Source: Petunia secreta (lineage: Eukaryota > Streptophyta > Magnoliopsida > Solanales > Solanaceae). Taken from it: DNA of 64,000 nt. Made by a program: the position numbers and the translations under genes. The stretch is taken from positions 8,844,001 to 8,908,000 of the forward strand of contig JARKIP010000049.1 in the NCBI GenBank assembly GCA_029990175.1. The letters are read 5' to 3'. The stretch's first letter is position 1. Each line of letters opens with the position of its first letter. The notes beneath the pieces are model-generated. The model was given only the letters and a program-made list of their open reading frames with translations, ran no database searches and had not been told where the DNA came from. This document shows, one piece after another, positions 23,461 through 33,015 of the stretch.

Positions 23461-23617
23461 AAGGGTCATATTTACCCCTCTACTATCTTGTTTAAAGTTT
23501 CCCCAAAGAGGCAGTGATGAAGGAAAATGTTTATACAAATGAAATCGGTATTTGGTTACCGGATATTATGTATCCCTCTAAGAAGAATAAAGTTGAGATT
23601 TTTCAGCCTAGAAAATC

Positions 23618-23726
23618 TAATGAGGTTAATAGAGAGGGGATTTTCTTATAAGGGTGGTTGCCCCTCTCTGTTATGCCAATGATTTTCTTTACTAGCTACT
23701 AAACCAACAGCCCTTGTTCATGAAAT
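23618..23726 (+). ncRNA. PK element 8
   Basis: AATGAGGTTAATAGAGAGG start, AAGGGTGGTTGCCCCTCTCT and CAACAGCCCTT all present. Confidence 0.4.
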
Positions 23727-23888
23727 ACTCTGAAACTGCAGATTTATACCATAGACCTCAGTGTGTGTGTGTGGACTTTTTACCTGAAAGTCTTGATTTT
23801 GACAGGTTGTTTGGATGGTTGTTACCTATTATATCGCATCGTATTGTGTGTGTATTACTTTTTCCTCCTTTCGAGTAACTGTACAATA

Positions 23889-24085
23889 GAGGCAGTGATG
23901 ATAATGATGTTTCACTTTCTGGGCTAACAAAGTCTTGGCATCGAGGACAATGCGACCCGTATCTTGGCAGGGCAAGCCCGTGATGGCTTGTGATTGAGGT
24001 TTCTCTTTCACATGCAACCGGTGATTTTGCAGCCATGGCATGGTTGCCTTCTCTTTGCCCAAGAAAACTGCAATATCTGAGCCTC
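23889..24085 (+). ncRNA. CD element 4
   Basis: GAGGC/GCCTC stem, C box 23895-23901, D box 24077-24080. The core has GGCAAGCCCG and CAACCGGTGATTTTGCAGCC; 197 nt. Confidence 0.55.
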
Positions 24086-24171
24086 AAAGTTTCAATCAAA
24101 CTTGGGACCTTCTGTGTTTTCAATTCCTAACATTGCTGCTTTAAAAGACTGACTGAGCATTAAGCAGACAA

Positions 24172-24282
24172 AAAGCTCATAGAGAAAAGAGAAGTCATGA
24201 AGAAAGAAGTTTTTACAAGGGTGGTTGCCCCTCTCTGCCACTCCCATGACTTCTCAAATGAAAAAGGTCAAATCGCCCTTCA
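24172..24282 (+). ncRNA. PK element 9
   Basis: CATAGAGAAAAGAG start, AAGGGTGGTTGCCCCTCTCTG, then a CGCCCTT partner lacking the CAAC part. Subtype shared with element 3. Confidence 0.35.
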
Positions 24283-24411
24283 AGTTTCAGGAAAATCTAT
24301 GTCCAAACGCCTACCTTTGATCACCCGGCCAATTGTACTCTGAATCTTGTTTCAAGGTTCTTGACTCAAATGGTTCTTTTAAAAGAAGGTACTTTCTTTT
24401 ACTCTTTCTCT

Positions 24412-24600
24412 GAGGCTGTGATGATACTCTTTTTTTCCCTCTATCAGAGCAAATATATAGGGCAAGAAAATAAAGGGGACCCGTCTCTTGGCGGGGCAAC
24501 CCGGGTGGCATATGATTTTTGTATCACGCAACCGGTGTTTGCAGCCATGGCAGTATCTTTTTTCTCTTGTCTTCTTTTAGATTCAAGAGATCTGAGCCTC
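24412..24600 (+). ncRNA. CD element 5 (reference copy for the fold)
   Basis: GAGGC 24412-24416 pairs GCCTC 24596-24600; C box 24418-24424; D box 24592-24595. The internal hairpin has TGGC 24489-24492 with GCCA 24544-24547, GCAA 24496-24499 with TTGC 24539-24542, and CCGG 24501-24504 with CCGG 24532-24535, closing a 27-nt loop. These nested pairs are read directly from the sequence; stability was not computed. Confidence 0.6.
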
Positions 24601-24750
24601 AAACTTCCACTTATGGTGTCTTTGATATGAAGGACAATGTTTTCCATTATGAAATCTGTATTTGGTTCCCAATGTATTGCTATGAGAAGAAAAGTTGGGA
24701 AGTTTTTTAGTGGGAACCTAAAATTTTACTGAAAAAGTCAGCCCAGAAAA

Positions 24751-24855
24751 CAAGATGAGGTTAATAGAGAAGGGATTTTCTTGTAAGGGTGGTTGCCCCT
24801 TTGTTATGCCAATGATTTTCTTTATCTACTAAACCAACAGCCCTTGTTCATGAAA
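24751..24855 (+). ncRNA. PK element 10
   Basis: GATGAGGTTAATAGAGAAGGG, AAGGGTGGTTGCCCC and CAACAGCCCTT present. Stem 1 is shortened because CTCTCT is reduced after CCCC. Confidence 0.35.
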
Positions 24856-24924
24856 AACTCAGAAGCAACAGCTATGAAACATTGACCTCAGTGTGTGAGG
24901 GGAGATTTGCAGAAATATGACTAT

Positions 24925-25104
24925 TAAGACTAAGATACCCTTCCATTTTGATATGTACGAGGCTAACCTATAGCAAAACTTAGCAGCAACTAAGTACTCA
25001 CGTGAGGGAAAATAGTAGAAATTATGCAGCTTTTAAAGACTTACTTTGGTACAGGCAATAAGCAGACAAAAAGCTCAGTTCATCAGAGAGAAAAGAGTAG
25101 TATT
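24925..25104 (+). promoter_or_regulatory. Possible promoter block, second copy
   Basis: Matches the block at 20140-20304. CACGTG at 24999-25004 is followed about 26 bp later by TTTTAAA at 25031-25037. Confidence 0.35.
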
Positions 25105-25170
25105 TTGCAGATAGGAGGGAGTTCTTGTAAGGGTGTTTGCCCCTCTCTCGAACTTGAATGATTTCTCATA
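25105..25170 (+). ncRNA. PK element 11, partial
   Basis: GATAGGAGGGAG and AAGGGTGTTTGCCCCTCTC. The G to T change weakens stem 2 and no CAACAGCCC follows. Confidence 0.25.
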
Positions 25171-25261
25171 TATAATGGAAAAATGTCCAAACGCTTTCTT
25201 TTTTAAGGTTCTTGACTCAAATGGTCCTTTAACAAGGTACTTTCTTTTCTCTGTTTCTTTC

Positions 25262-25480
25262 TCTGAGCAAATTTATAGGACAAGAGAATAAAGGGCACCT
25301 GTATCTTGGCGAGGCAACACGGATGATCTATTGGAAATGACACCAGGTAGCCACTCTAAAGGCTGCTATTTAAGTTTTAGCCACTATACAAATGGCTGTT
25401 TGTGCACTTTCCCCATTGATTTTTGTATCATGCAACCGGTGTTTGCAGCCATGGCAGTGTCTTCATTCTCTTGTTCTTAT
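25262..25480 (+). pseudogene. Decayed CD element without boxes
   Basis: The core is retained (CTTGGCGAGGCAAC; CAACCGGTGTTTGCAGCCATGG), with the AGCCACTATA-type loop insertion. There is no RTGATGA and no CTGA end. Confidence 0.4.
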
Positions 25481-25516
25481 GGTGTCTTTGGTATGAAGGA
25501 ATATGTTTAAAATAAT

Positions 25517-25876
25517 GAGCCGGTTTGCATGGGCTTATAATCTCGTTTTTTAGCTTATAAGCTGCTTTGAGCTCTTTGGTAACTTCAAAAATGCTTTTAA
25601 GCACTGTGCTTATTAGCTGAAATAAGCCATAAGTAAGGAAATCCTAACTTATAGCCTATAGAGGCTGATTGCATTTAAGTTTTAACCAAGTATTTTATTC
25701 TATTTTTCCTAATAACTTTAATTAATCTAAAAGTACCTTTTAAACACAAGTCCTAAATTTAAATATATTGTTTTATCAAGTTATTCTCAGTTTCAGCACT
25801 TTTACCCAAAACACTTATTTCTCAATTTCAGCTACTTTTAATCAGCTACTTTTCATCAGCTCACCCAAGCGGACTC
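25517..25876. mobile_element. MITE with GAGYCSG-type ends
   Basis: Left GAGCCGGTTTG and right CAAGCGGACTC are imperfect terminal inverted repeats flanked by AAT on both sides. The body is AT-rich with many AGCTTATAAGC/TTAAGC repeats. A shorter related piece lies at about 22389-22445. Confidence 0.55.
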
Positions 25877-25961
25877 AATGAATTGTTACCTATTGTATCG
25901 TATTGTGTGCGAGTGTGTGTGTGTGTGTTATTTTTTCCTCCTTTTGAGTAATTGTATAATA

Positions 25962-26066
25962 GAGGCAGTGATTATAATGTTGTTGTGATTGAGATGCAAC
26001 CGGTGATTTGCAGCCATGGCGTGCTTGCCTTCTCTTCGCCGGAGAAAGATGAAGTATCTGAGCCTC
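25962..26066 (+). ncRNA. CD element 7, internally deleted
   Basis: GAGGC/GCCTC stem and D box CTGA (26058-26061) are kept; the C box is GTGATTA. The left strand of the core hairpin is deleted, leaving 105 nt. Probably non-functional. Confidence 0.35.
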
Positions 26067-26212
26067 AAATTTTTGTGGATCGAGCTTTGGACTTCTTGTT
26101 CATTCAAATGCTTGCTGCTAAATTCAGACAGTTCAAAAGGATGAGATATCACTGAAAGATGGGTACTTTTTCAGTGATGTAGTTGATAGTTAGACATATA
26201 GGTAGAGAATAT

Positions 26213-26398
26213 GAGGCTATGATGATAGTTTCTTTTCTTCTATCTCTGAGCAACTCAACTGGGCAAGAGGATAATTGGACCGCGTCTTGGCTGGGTAACC
26301 CGGATGTGAGCGATTTTTGTGTCATGCAACCGGCGTTTTCAGCCATGGCAATGTCTTCATTCTCTTGCCATATTCTTAATTCAAGAGATCAGAGCCTC
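26213..26398 (+). ncRNA. CD element 8, D box altered
   Basis: GAGGC/GCCTC stem, C box ATGATGA (26219-26225), but CAGA instead of CTGA at 26390-26393. The core is intact except for substitutions (CTTGGCTGGGTAACCCGG). Confidence 0.45.
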
Positions 26399-26460
26399 TT
26401 TTTAATCCATAGAAACTCAAGTTCAAAGCCTTGTAAGAATATCGTTGCTTTGGAGCAATA

Positions 26461-26667
26461 TATGATAAGGTTCCAAATGAGATAAGAGAAGCCATGTTTG
26501 ATACTTTAGAAGAAGTCCTTCCATCGGAGACAATACTGAGAAATACTTAGAGAAACCTTGTCATCGTTATGAAGAGCAGATTCCACACTTACCATGCTAT
26601 GATAGTGTGCACGTTCCTAGGTTTCTCCTCTCTGAAAGTGTTGAAACCTTTGCCAACACCTTCTGAC
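26461..26667 (+). pseudogene. Possible captured gene fragment
   Basis: Reads as protein-like in one frame (YDKVPNEIREAMFDTLEEVLPSE) up to a TAG at 26548-26550, then in another frame (EKPCHRYEEQIPHLPCYDSV) to a TGA. The composition is coding-like, unlike the neighbours, but I do not recognise the family. Confidence 0.3.
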
Positions 26668-26737
26668 CTCATAATGGAAATCCTGTCTCTTGATATTCCG
26701 CTAACTACTACTATTGTTTTCAAACGTGTTTTCTAAG

Positions 26738-27034
26738 CTAGCGTTTGGACATAGATTAGGTTAAAACTTGGGAATTTGAGGTTTTAGAGTTGAGTTGAAA
26801 AATAATTTTTGGAACTTGAAGTTGTGTTTGGACATAGAATTTACTTGAAAAAATAGATGAAGTTTTGTGAGTAGTTTTTCAAATTTCCCAAAAACTGCCC
26901 AAAAACAGCCTTTGAGCACTTTTTGAGTTTTTGGTACTTTTTTGGAGAAGTTTTGATGAAATAGCATAAACAAACAGTTTTTCTCTCAAAAACTCCCAAA
27001 AAATGTCCCAAAAAACTATAAACAAACGGGTGCT
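26738..27034. mobile_element. MITE family with CTAGCGTTTGGACATAG end
   Basis: AT-rich element beginning CTAGCGTTTGGACATAG. An inverted relative lies at 27968-28259, and end fragments (CTATGTCCAAACGCTAGC) occur in spacers near 20390 and 21640. Ends AAACAAACGGGTGC. Confidence 0.5.
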
Positions 27035-27050
27035 AAATGTTTTCACTAGC

Positions 27051-27159
27051 TGAGGGTCTATCAGAAACAGCCTCTCCATCTTGGTGGGGGTAAGGTCTTG
27101 CGCACATCTCACCCTCCCAGACTCCACTTGTGGGAGCATACTGGGTATGTTGTTGTTGT
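27051..27159 (+). mobile_element. TS-family SINE
   Basis: GGGTCTATCAGAAACAGCC, GGGTAAGGTC, CACCCTCCCAGACTCCACTT, GTGGGA..CTGGGTATGTTGTTGTTG: the classic TS 3' region with TTG tail. It lies directly after a MITE end. Confidence 0.8.
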
Positions 27160-27426
27160 ACTACTAGAAACACACAAATTTCTGACGGATGTTCCTGTTG
27201 GAATTACATTGAAAATGTGAGTGCTTCTGGCAAGCGAATTTCGCCGGATTCTGCCGGATATTTGTGTTCTGATGGAAATAATTTTCATGAGGAAAATACA
27301 TAGATAGCTAAACTTGGGGTGATTTAATGGAGTTCCATATGCATCCTTGTGAGACGAGAAAAATTGGGGTATTTTCAAATGGGAGCCAAGAATTTTCCTA
27401 AAAGAAAGTCAGCCCAAAAAAAGAAA

Positions 27427-27532
27427 AATGAGGCTAATAGAGGGAAGGGATTTTCTTCTAAGGGTGGGTGCCCCTCTCTCTTATGCCAAAGATTTTCTTT
27501 AACTACTAAACCAACAACACTTGTTCCTGAAA
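27427..27532 (+). ncRNA. PK element 12
   Basis: AATGAGGCTAATAGAGGG start; AAGGGTGGGTGCCCCTCTCT; partner CAACAACACTT is degraded, so stem 2 is weak. Confidence 0.3.
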
Positions 27533-27684
27533 ATACTCATAAACATGAGAAGAATTGGGTAAAAGGACCTTTTATGTCTTGAATTAAGAAAAGGGACCTC
27601 ATTATGGTGAACATTGAAACAAATGATTCTTCAATCTACAGCTTAAGTCTTGGACCTTTGTGTTTCTTGTTCCTCCTTACAAAA

Positions 27685-27881
27685 GAGGCAGTGATGATAA
27701 TAATGTTTCACTTTCTTGGCCAACAAATCTGGGCATCTAGGACAATCTGACTCATATCTTGGCAGGGCAAACCCGGATGGTTTGTGATTGAGGCTTCTCT
27801 TTCACATGCATCCGGTTCTTTTGCAGCCATGGTGCTGTCGCTTTCTCTTTGTCCCCCTTTTTTTTTTGAATACTGAGCCTC
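27685..27881 (+). ncRNA. CD element 9
   Basis: GAGGC/GCCTC stem, C box 27691-27697, D box 27873-27876. The core is nearly the same as element 3; a T-run before the D box differs in length in unit 2. Confidence 0.55.
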
Positions 27882-27967
27882 AAGAACCAACTAGTCCATG
27901 AAACGACCAGGACCCGAACCCAAAAAAGGAAGTCATCAATCTTCCTAAAAGTCAAGAATCTTTCAGA

Positions 27968-28259
27968 CCCATTTGTTTATAAAACTTGGGGGCATGTTTG
28001 ACAAAATATTTTGAAAAAGTTGTTTGTTGATACAAATTGCCCCTTTTTGAAATCAGAAACTTCAAATTTCCAACTGATTGAGATCAGTTTTTGGGAGTTT
28101 TTGTAAAAAAAGTTTTTTCCACTCACAAAACTTCAACTTTTTTACGAGTGAAATGTATGTCCAAAACACAACTTCAAGTTCCAAAAATTATTTTTCTAAC
28201 TCAAGTTCAAAAACTCATTTTTTTCAAGTTTCAACCAAATCTATATCCAAATGCTAGCT
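27968..28259. mobile_element. Inverted copy of the CTAGCGTTTGGACATAG MITE
   Basis: Ends ATATCCAAATGCTAGCT, the inverse of the start at 26738; the interior matches that element's reverse complement with divergence. Confidence 0.5.
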
Positions 28260-28272
28260 AAGACAAAAGGGG

Positions 28273-28340
28273 GAAATGAGGTGAGGGAAGTGATTTTCTG
28301 CTAAGGATGGTTGCCCCTCTTTTGTACTAATGATTTTCTC
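28273..28340 (+). ncRNA. PK element 13, 3' part replaced
   Basis: GAAATGAGG start and AAGGATGGTTGCCCCTC; the CAACAGCCC partner is replaced by ACGGAAAAGGGTCAAATTTACCCC. Confidence 0.25.
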
Positions 28341-28399
28341 TACGGAAAAGGGTCAAATTTACCCCTCAACTATCAAATATTGTTTAAAGTTTCCCTAAA

Positions 28400-28584
28400 G
28401 AGGCAGTGATGATATTTCTAATGTGGGCTGATATTCGGGGCATGGACTAAATCCAACGCATATCTTGGCAAGGCAAACCCGGATGGTTTGTGATTGAGGC
28501 TTCTTCGTCACATGCAATCGGTTCTTTTGCAGCCACGGCGTTGTCGCCTTCTCTTTGCCCCATATTTTTGCAGATCTGAGCCTC
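28400..28584 (+). ncRNA. CD element 10
   Basis: GAGGC/GCCTC stem, C box 28406-28412, D box 28576-28579. The core has CTTGGCAAGGCAAACCCGG and CGGTTCTTTTGCAGCCACGG. A short-type CD element follows. Confidence 0.55.
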
Positions 28585-28773
28585 AACTATGATCTAGTCC
28601 TTCTGGACGTCAATGACTCGATCCAGGGACCTCTTTGTGCGGCTCTCCAGCTAAATATCAACTCAAAGAATGAGGTTGCTGTTGTTGTTGTCGCTGCTAC
28701 TGTTGCAACATCTTCTGTTCCTGTTTTATGAACCAAACCACAAGAAATCAATGTAAGAACGAGTTGATTATAT

Positions 28774-28910
28774 GGCTTTGATGATAAAGCCTTTTCTCTT
28801 TTAGCAGTTTGGGATGATAAGAGCTGTATCTTGTCGGGGTACCTTGAGAGATTGCAGCCATGGCAGTTTCCGATAAACACAGTGCCTGCTTAAATTTAAA
28901 TCGGAGCATC
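28774..28910 (+). ncRNA. Short CD element 11
   Basis: GGCT plus TTGATGA (28778-28784), a reduced core (CTTGTCGGGGTACC; TTGCAGCCATGG) and a CGGAGC end in place of CTGAGC. Related to 30292 and 62437, where the boxes are better kept. Confidence 0.4.
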
Positions 28911-29091
28911 GTTATATTATACATATAGACATACTTGGGAGCTTTTAACTGACGGCTAAACTATTGCAAGATAATAAGCAGTAAATAAGTACTCAACAGA
29001 GGGCAAGAGTACAAATATTGTGCTTTAAAACACTGAATTTGGTACAAGCAATAAGCAGACAAAAAATCTCAGAGAGAAAAAGAGGAGTCTT

Positions 29092-29180
29092 GCAGAGAGG
29101 AGGAGTTTTTAAGGGTGGTTACCCCTCTCTGCATCTCTAACGACTTCTCATATGGAAAAAGAATCAAACAGCCCTTCAAA
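29092..29180 (+). ncRNA. PK element 14
   Basis: GCAGAGAGGAGGAG, AAGGGTGGTTACCCCTCTCTGC and CAAACAGCCCTT. Follows a degraded G-box/TTTAAA block. Confidence 0.35.
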
Positions 29181-29282
29181 TTTCAGGGACAAACTGGTGA
29201 AATTTATGTCCAAACGCCAATATCTTAACCAGTTATACTTTGAATCTTGTTTCAAGGTGCTTGACTCAAAATGGTCCTTTAC

Positions 29283-29426
29283 GAGGTACTTTGGCAAGAG
29301 AAACAAAGGGGACTGCTATCGTGGCTGGGCAACCTGCATGGCATATGATTTTTACAGCCGGGGTTTGCAGCTTTGGTGGTATCTCCTTCTCTTGTATGAT
29401 TTTCGAATTGAACAGATCTGAGCCTC
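29283..29426 (+). pseudogene. CD element with lost C box
   Basis: D box and GCCTC are present (29418-29426) and the core is recognisable (CGTGGCTGGGCAACC; TTTGCAG). The 5' end reads GAGGTACTTTGG with no RTGATGA. Confidence 0.4.
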
Positions 29427-29582
29427 AATATTTTTTTTCCTTATGGTGTCTTGGTATGAAGGAAAATATTTTTCATTATGGAATCAGTATTTGGTTCCCA
29501 AAGAGAAGGCTCTTAGAAGAGAAAAGTTGGGAATTTTCAGGTAGGTGCCAAGAATTTTCCTTAGAAAAGTTGGCCCAGAAAA

Positions 29583-29692
29583 CGAAATGAGGTTGATAGA
29601 GAAAAGGTATTTTCTTCTAAGGGTGGTTGCCTCTCTCTGTTATGCCAATGACTTTCTTTAGCTACTAAACCAACAGCCCTTATTCATGAAAA
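29583..29692 (+). ncRNA. PK element 15
   Basis: CGAAATGAGGTTGATAGAGA, AAGGGTGGTTGCCTCTCTCT, CAACAGCCCTT: both stems can form. Preceded by GGCCCAGAAAA. Confidence 0.4.
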
Positions 29693-29809
29693 TGAAATGC
29701 TCAGTATCAGCAGCTATGAACGATAGACCTCAGTGTGTGTTGGGAGATATACAGAAATAGGACATTTCATCACCTGAAGTCAGAGCACAGAAATTCAGTT
29801 CAAAAGAAG

Positions 29810-29888
29810 AAATGAGGTTAATAGAGGGAAGGAATTTTCTGGGAAGGGCGGTTGCCCCTCTCTGTTGTTCCAATGATATTCTTTACGG
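29810..29888 (+). ncRNA. PK element 16, 3' part replaced
   Basis: AATGAGGTTAATAGAGGG and AAGGGCGGTTGCCCCTCTCT; the partner strand is replaced by the GGAAAAGGGTCATATTTACC segment. Confidence 0.3.
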
Positions 29889-29942
29889 AAAAGGGTCATA
29901 TTTACCTCTCTATTATCAAATTTTGTTTAAAGTTTTCTCAAA

Positions 29943-30129
29943 GAGGCAGTGATGATATTTCTAATCTGGGCTGATATTTGGGGCATGGACTAAATCCGAC
30001 CCGTATCTTGGCTAGGCAAACTGGGATCGTTTGTGATTGAGGCTTCTCTGTCACATGTGATCTGTTCTTTTGCAGCCATGGCGGCGTCGCCTTCTCTTTG
30101 CCCCTTTTTTGTTTGCTGATCTGAGCCTC
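29943..30129 (+). ncRNA. CD element 13
   Basis: GAGGC/GCCTC stem, C box 29949-29955, D box 30121-30124; 187 nt. Followed 160 nt later by a short CD element, as at 28400 and 62115. Confidence 0.55.
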
Positions 30130-30291
30130 AACTACCAACTAGTCCTTCTGCATGTCCAGGACTTGATCCATGCCTCTTCTTTCTTAATATCAACTCAAAG
30201 AATGAGGTTTTTTGCTGCTGCTGCAGCATCTTCTGTTTCTGTTTTATGAACCAAACCACAAGAAATCAATGTAAGAACAAGGAGAGTATAT

Positions 30292-30407
30292 GGCTATGAT
30301 GATAAAGGTTTTTCTTTCTTAGCAGTTTGGGATGGTAAGAACCGTATCTTGGCGGGGTAACCTGTTTCTGATAAACACAGCTCTGCTTAAATTGAAATCT
30401 AAGCCTC
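30292..30407 (+). ncRNA. Short CD element 14
   Basis: GGCT plus ATGATGA (30296-30302) and CTAA-GCC at 30399 onward. The core keeps CTTGGCGGGGTAACC but has lost TTGCAGCCATGG. Likely decayed. Confidence 0.35.
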
Positions 30408-30512
30408 GTTACGTACATGATGAAGAAATTTCACCGGGTAGCCTATTTGTGCATCGCTAGCTGCGACCTTGTAAAGACCTTTTGCAGTGTAGACATATAG
30501 AAAGAATAGTAT

Positions 30513-30689
30513 GAGGTAATGATAGATTCTTGAGATAATTTAACCGAAGAGATTCTGTGAGTTCCCTTCTTTCTCTGAGCAAATCAACGTGGCAAGAAAA
30601 ATAGAAGGACCTTGTAAAGATCATGCCATGGGTGTTCGCATCCATGGCAGTGTCTTCATTCTCTTATCTTACCAACATATCTGAGCCTC
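30513..30689 (+). ncRNA. CD element 15, C box altered
   Basis: GAGGT start with ATGATAG (30519-30525) instead of RTGATGA; D box CTGA 30681-30684 with GCCTC. The left core strand is eroded, the right one reads CGCATCCATGG. Confidence 0.35.
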
Positions 30690-30840
30690 AATTTTACTCT
30701 TGGGGTGTCTTTGGTATGAAGGAAAACATTTTCATGATGAAATCAGTATACAGTTACTGGTGTATCCATGTGAGAAGAGAAAAGTTTGGAAATTATCAGG
30801 TGGGAGCCAAGAATTATCCCACAAGAAGTACCCAGAAAAG

Positions 30841-30945
30841 GAAATGAGGTTAATAGGGGGAAGGGATTTTCTTCTATGGGTGGTTGCCCCTTTCTATTGT
30901 GCCAATGATTTTCGTTAGCTACGAGACCAACAACCCTTGTTCATG
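30841..30945 (+). ncRNA. PK element 17
   Basis: GAAATGAGGTTAATAGGGGG, TGGGTGGTTGCCCC and CAACAACCCTT; stem 2 pairs GGGT with ACCC. Confidence 0.35.
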
Positions 30946-31093
30946 AAATACATAGATAGCCAGTTTTAGAGCGCCATTTACAAAAATATCCTCTCTGCTG
31001 CACCAACGGCTGATTAACCAAAATATCCACTTTTATGGCCTTGTATTTAGGTCACAGCTGATCTGATGTTGTTCTTCGCAGATCACCTGATAT

Positions 31094-31263
31094 GGGCTGT
31101 GATGATTGCTTCTTTCTGGGATATGTACTCATGGCATTGAGAAAATCCGGCCCGTATCTTGGCGGGGCGACCTGGTATGACATCATCATCGGCAAACCGG
31201 TGTCTGCAGCCATGGCGTGGTCTCTTTCTCCTTGCCTGCTCATATACAGCAAAATCTGAGCCC
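31094..31263 (+). ncRNA. CD element 16, GGGC/GCCC subfamily
   Basis: The closing stem is GGGC..GCCC rather than GAGGC..GCCTC, with C box 31099-31105 and D box 31256-31259. The core reads CTTGGCGGGGCGACCTGG and AACCGGTGTCTGCAGCCATGG. The stem change on both strands supports pairing. Confidence 0.55.
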
Positions 31264-31375
31264 TAAATTCTACAGCCATTTGATAGTCTTGAAATGCCCT
31301 TCTTTCTTTTCAGATACCCACTTAGGTTCTTCAGTTTTTTGTTGAACTTATTTGCCCATCAATTTCAGCTCAAAA

Positions 31376-31472
31376 GAATGAGGCAATAGGAGAAAAATGG
31401 GGATCTTTCAGTGTAACTGAACATCTCCGGCATGCCAATGAACTCTATTTTGCTCCAAACTAACACCCCTTG
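31376..31472 (+). ncRNA. PK element 18, compensated variant
   Basis: Stem 1 is GGAGA (31389-31393) with TCTCC (31424-31428) instead of AGAGAG/CTCTCT. The GGGTGGTTGCCC hairpin is replaced by a perfect TTCAGT/ACTGAA hairpin (31407-31421). Stem 2 is not maintained. Confidence 0.4.
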
Positions 31473-32178
31473 CTGCATATGTCAAAGAGACCCAAATTAT
31501 GATACTACTTTCTTTTTCCCATTCCTATTTCCCGGTAAGTAATTAGCAAACTAGGTTTCTTTCTCAAACACAACTGATGATTTACACTCCTATTTGGTTT
31601 GTGAAACTAAATGTCTGACCATTTAATGATCTGGACCACACCCTCAGTATACTGTTATTGATATAGTTGAAAGTTAGGTTTTTAGCTTCTTAAATAATGT
31701 AACTCTATAGTTCCCCATTTCTTTGGCATTCCTCTTTTGTTCTATTGGCTGGCGGGAGTATCGGATTAATATTGGTGAGTTTGCATTGAAAATATTGCAG
31801 CGCGTTGTGTATCAAGCATATCTGGTTTTTAAAATACTTTTTAGTTTCGTTATGTCATTTCTTCTTGTTCCTGTGCATTTTGTCTTTTAGGAAAGTGAAT
31901 GACATGACGTACAAGATGTTGGACTTTAATTGAGTGCCTTGTCTTTTGCCTGGTTTAAAAGTTCACATTGGCTTCTTGTTTAACCTTCTCCATTGCTATG
32001 ACAAAGATAAAGATTGCTCTATCTGTTCTTTAAAAGAAACTTGTGTATATTTTTTTTTGATATTAGCATGAAAGTCAGAGAAAGGTATGCTTGAGAAATT
32101 AGCTGGACCTCTCAATTGTAAGACGTTAAATGGAGGTCAAATTGGGGCAATATGATATGCATGTATGTGTATATCATA
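31473..32178. other. Spacer within the array, nothing recognised
   Basis: About 700 bp without CD or PK motifs, coding signatures or transposon ends. Confidence 0.4.
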
Positions 32179-32436
32179 CTCCCTCCTTTCAAAAAGGATG
32201 AACCTATTACTATTTGAAGGGTCAAACAAGACTATGTTTAACCACATGTCTTACAAATATTTTCTAACTGTTTTGAGTTGTTAACTATTGTGGCTTATAG
32301 TATTTTTCATGTAGTTTCTAAATATGTAAATTTTATTTTAAAAAGTTTAAAACTTCGACGTGCAAATTCTCGTTGAAAATTAGTCAATTTGACCCTCATA
32401 CTCCGCAAAGGTTCATCCTTTTTGAAACGGAGGGAG
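32179..32436. mobile_element. Stowaway MITE
   Basis: TA|CTCCCTCCTTTCAAAAAGG at the left and CCTTTTTGAAACGGAGGGAG|TA at the right; subterminal GATGAACC/GGTTCATC also inverted. Confidence 0.9.
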
Positions 32437-32496
32437 TAATTATTTCCGTCTTCTGCTGCTTCTTAGTTGCTAATTCCAGTGCCACCTGTCAACATG

Positions 32497-32760
32497 GAGG
32501 CTCTGATGAAAAATATTTCAAGTCAGGCTTGGTATTAATAAAACTGTATCATGGCTGGGCTATCCTGATGTTACTGGAATTGCAGCTATGGCATTGACTT
32601 TCTTCTTTCCTTGAGCAAATGAATCGGGCAAGAAACAGATGGACGCGTATCTTGGCGGGGCAATCCAGGTGGCAAGTGATTTTTCTATCTTGCTACCGGT
32701 GTTTGCAGCCATGGCGATGTCTTCATTCTCGTCTTATTTTCCTCAACAGATCTGAGCCTC
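32497..32760 (+). ncRNA. CD element 17, double-core composite
   Basis: GAGGC plus CTGATGA (32503-32509) at the 5' end and CTGA-GCCTC at 32752-32760. Between them are two successive cores (ATGGCTGGGCTATCC..TTGCAGCTATGG, then CTTGGCGGGGCAATCC..TTTGCAGCCATGG); 264 nt. Looks like a fusion of two copies. Confidence 0.4.
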
Positions 32761-33015
32761 AATTTTCTCTTAGTGTGTCGATGGGGAAACTGAACCCTAC
32801 ATGTATGTCGGACACGCAAAATTCTGATCTGGAGTTAGACGCGCTACCACAATGAAATCAGTATTTGGGTACCAATGTATTCCTTGGGAAGAGAAAAGTT
32901 GGGAAATACCCTGGCGAGAACCAAGATTTTTCCCAACAAAAGTCAGACCAGAAAGAAAACTGGCTAGCAGAGTTAAGTGATTTTCTTCTAAGATTTTTCC
33001 ATTTTATTCCGAAAA

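Noticed and set aside
21059..24600. CD elements as U3 or U14 snoRNA
   Set aside because: Neither the U3 box A/B nor the U14 conserved domains were seen; only C/D boxes and the terminal stem are shared.
29240..29590. 116-residue plus-strand frame as a gene
   Set aside because: It crosses a decayed CD element and its spacer, has no recognised domain and no conserved counterpart among the other modules.
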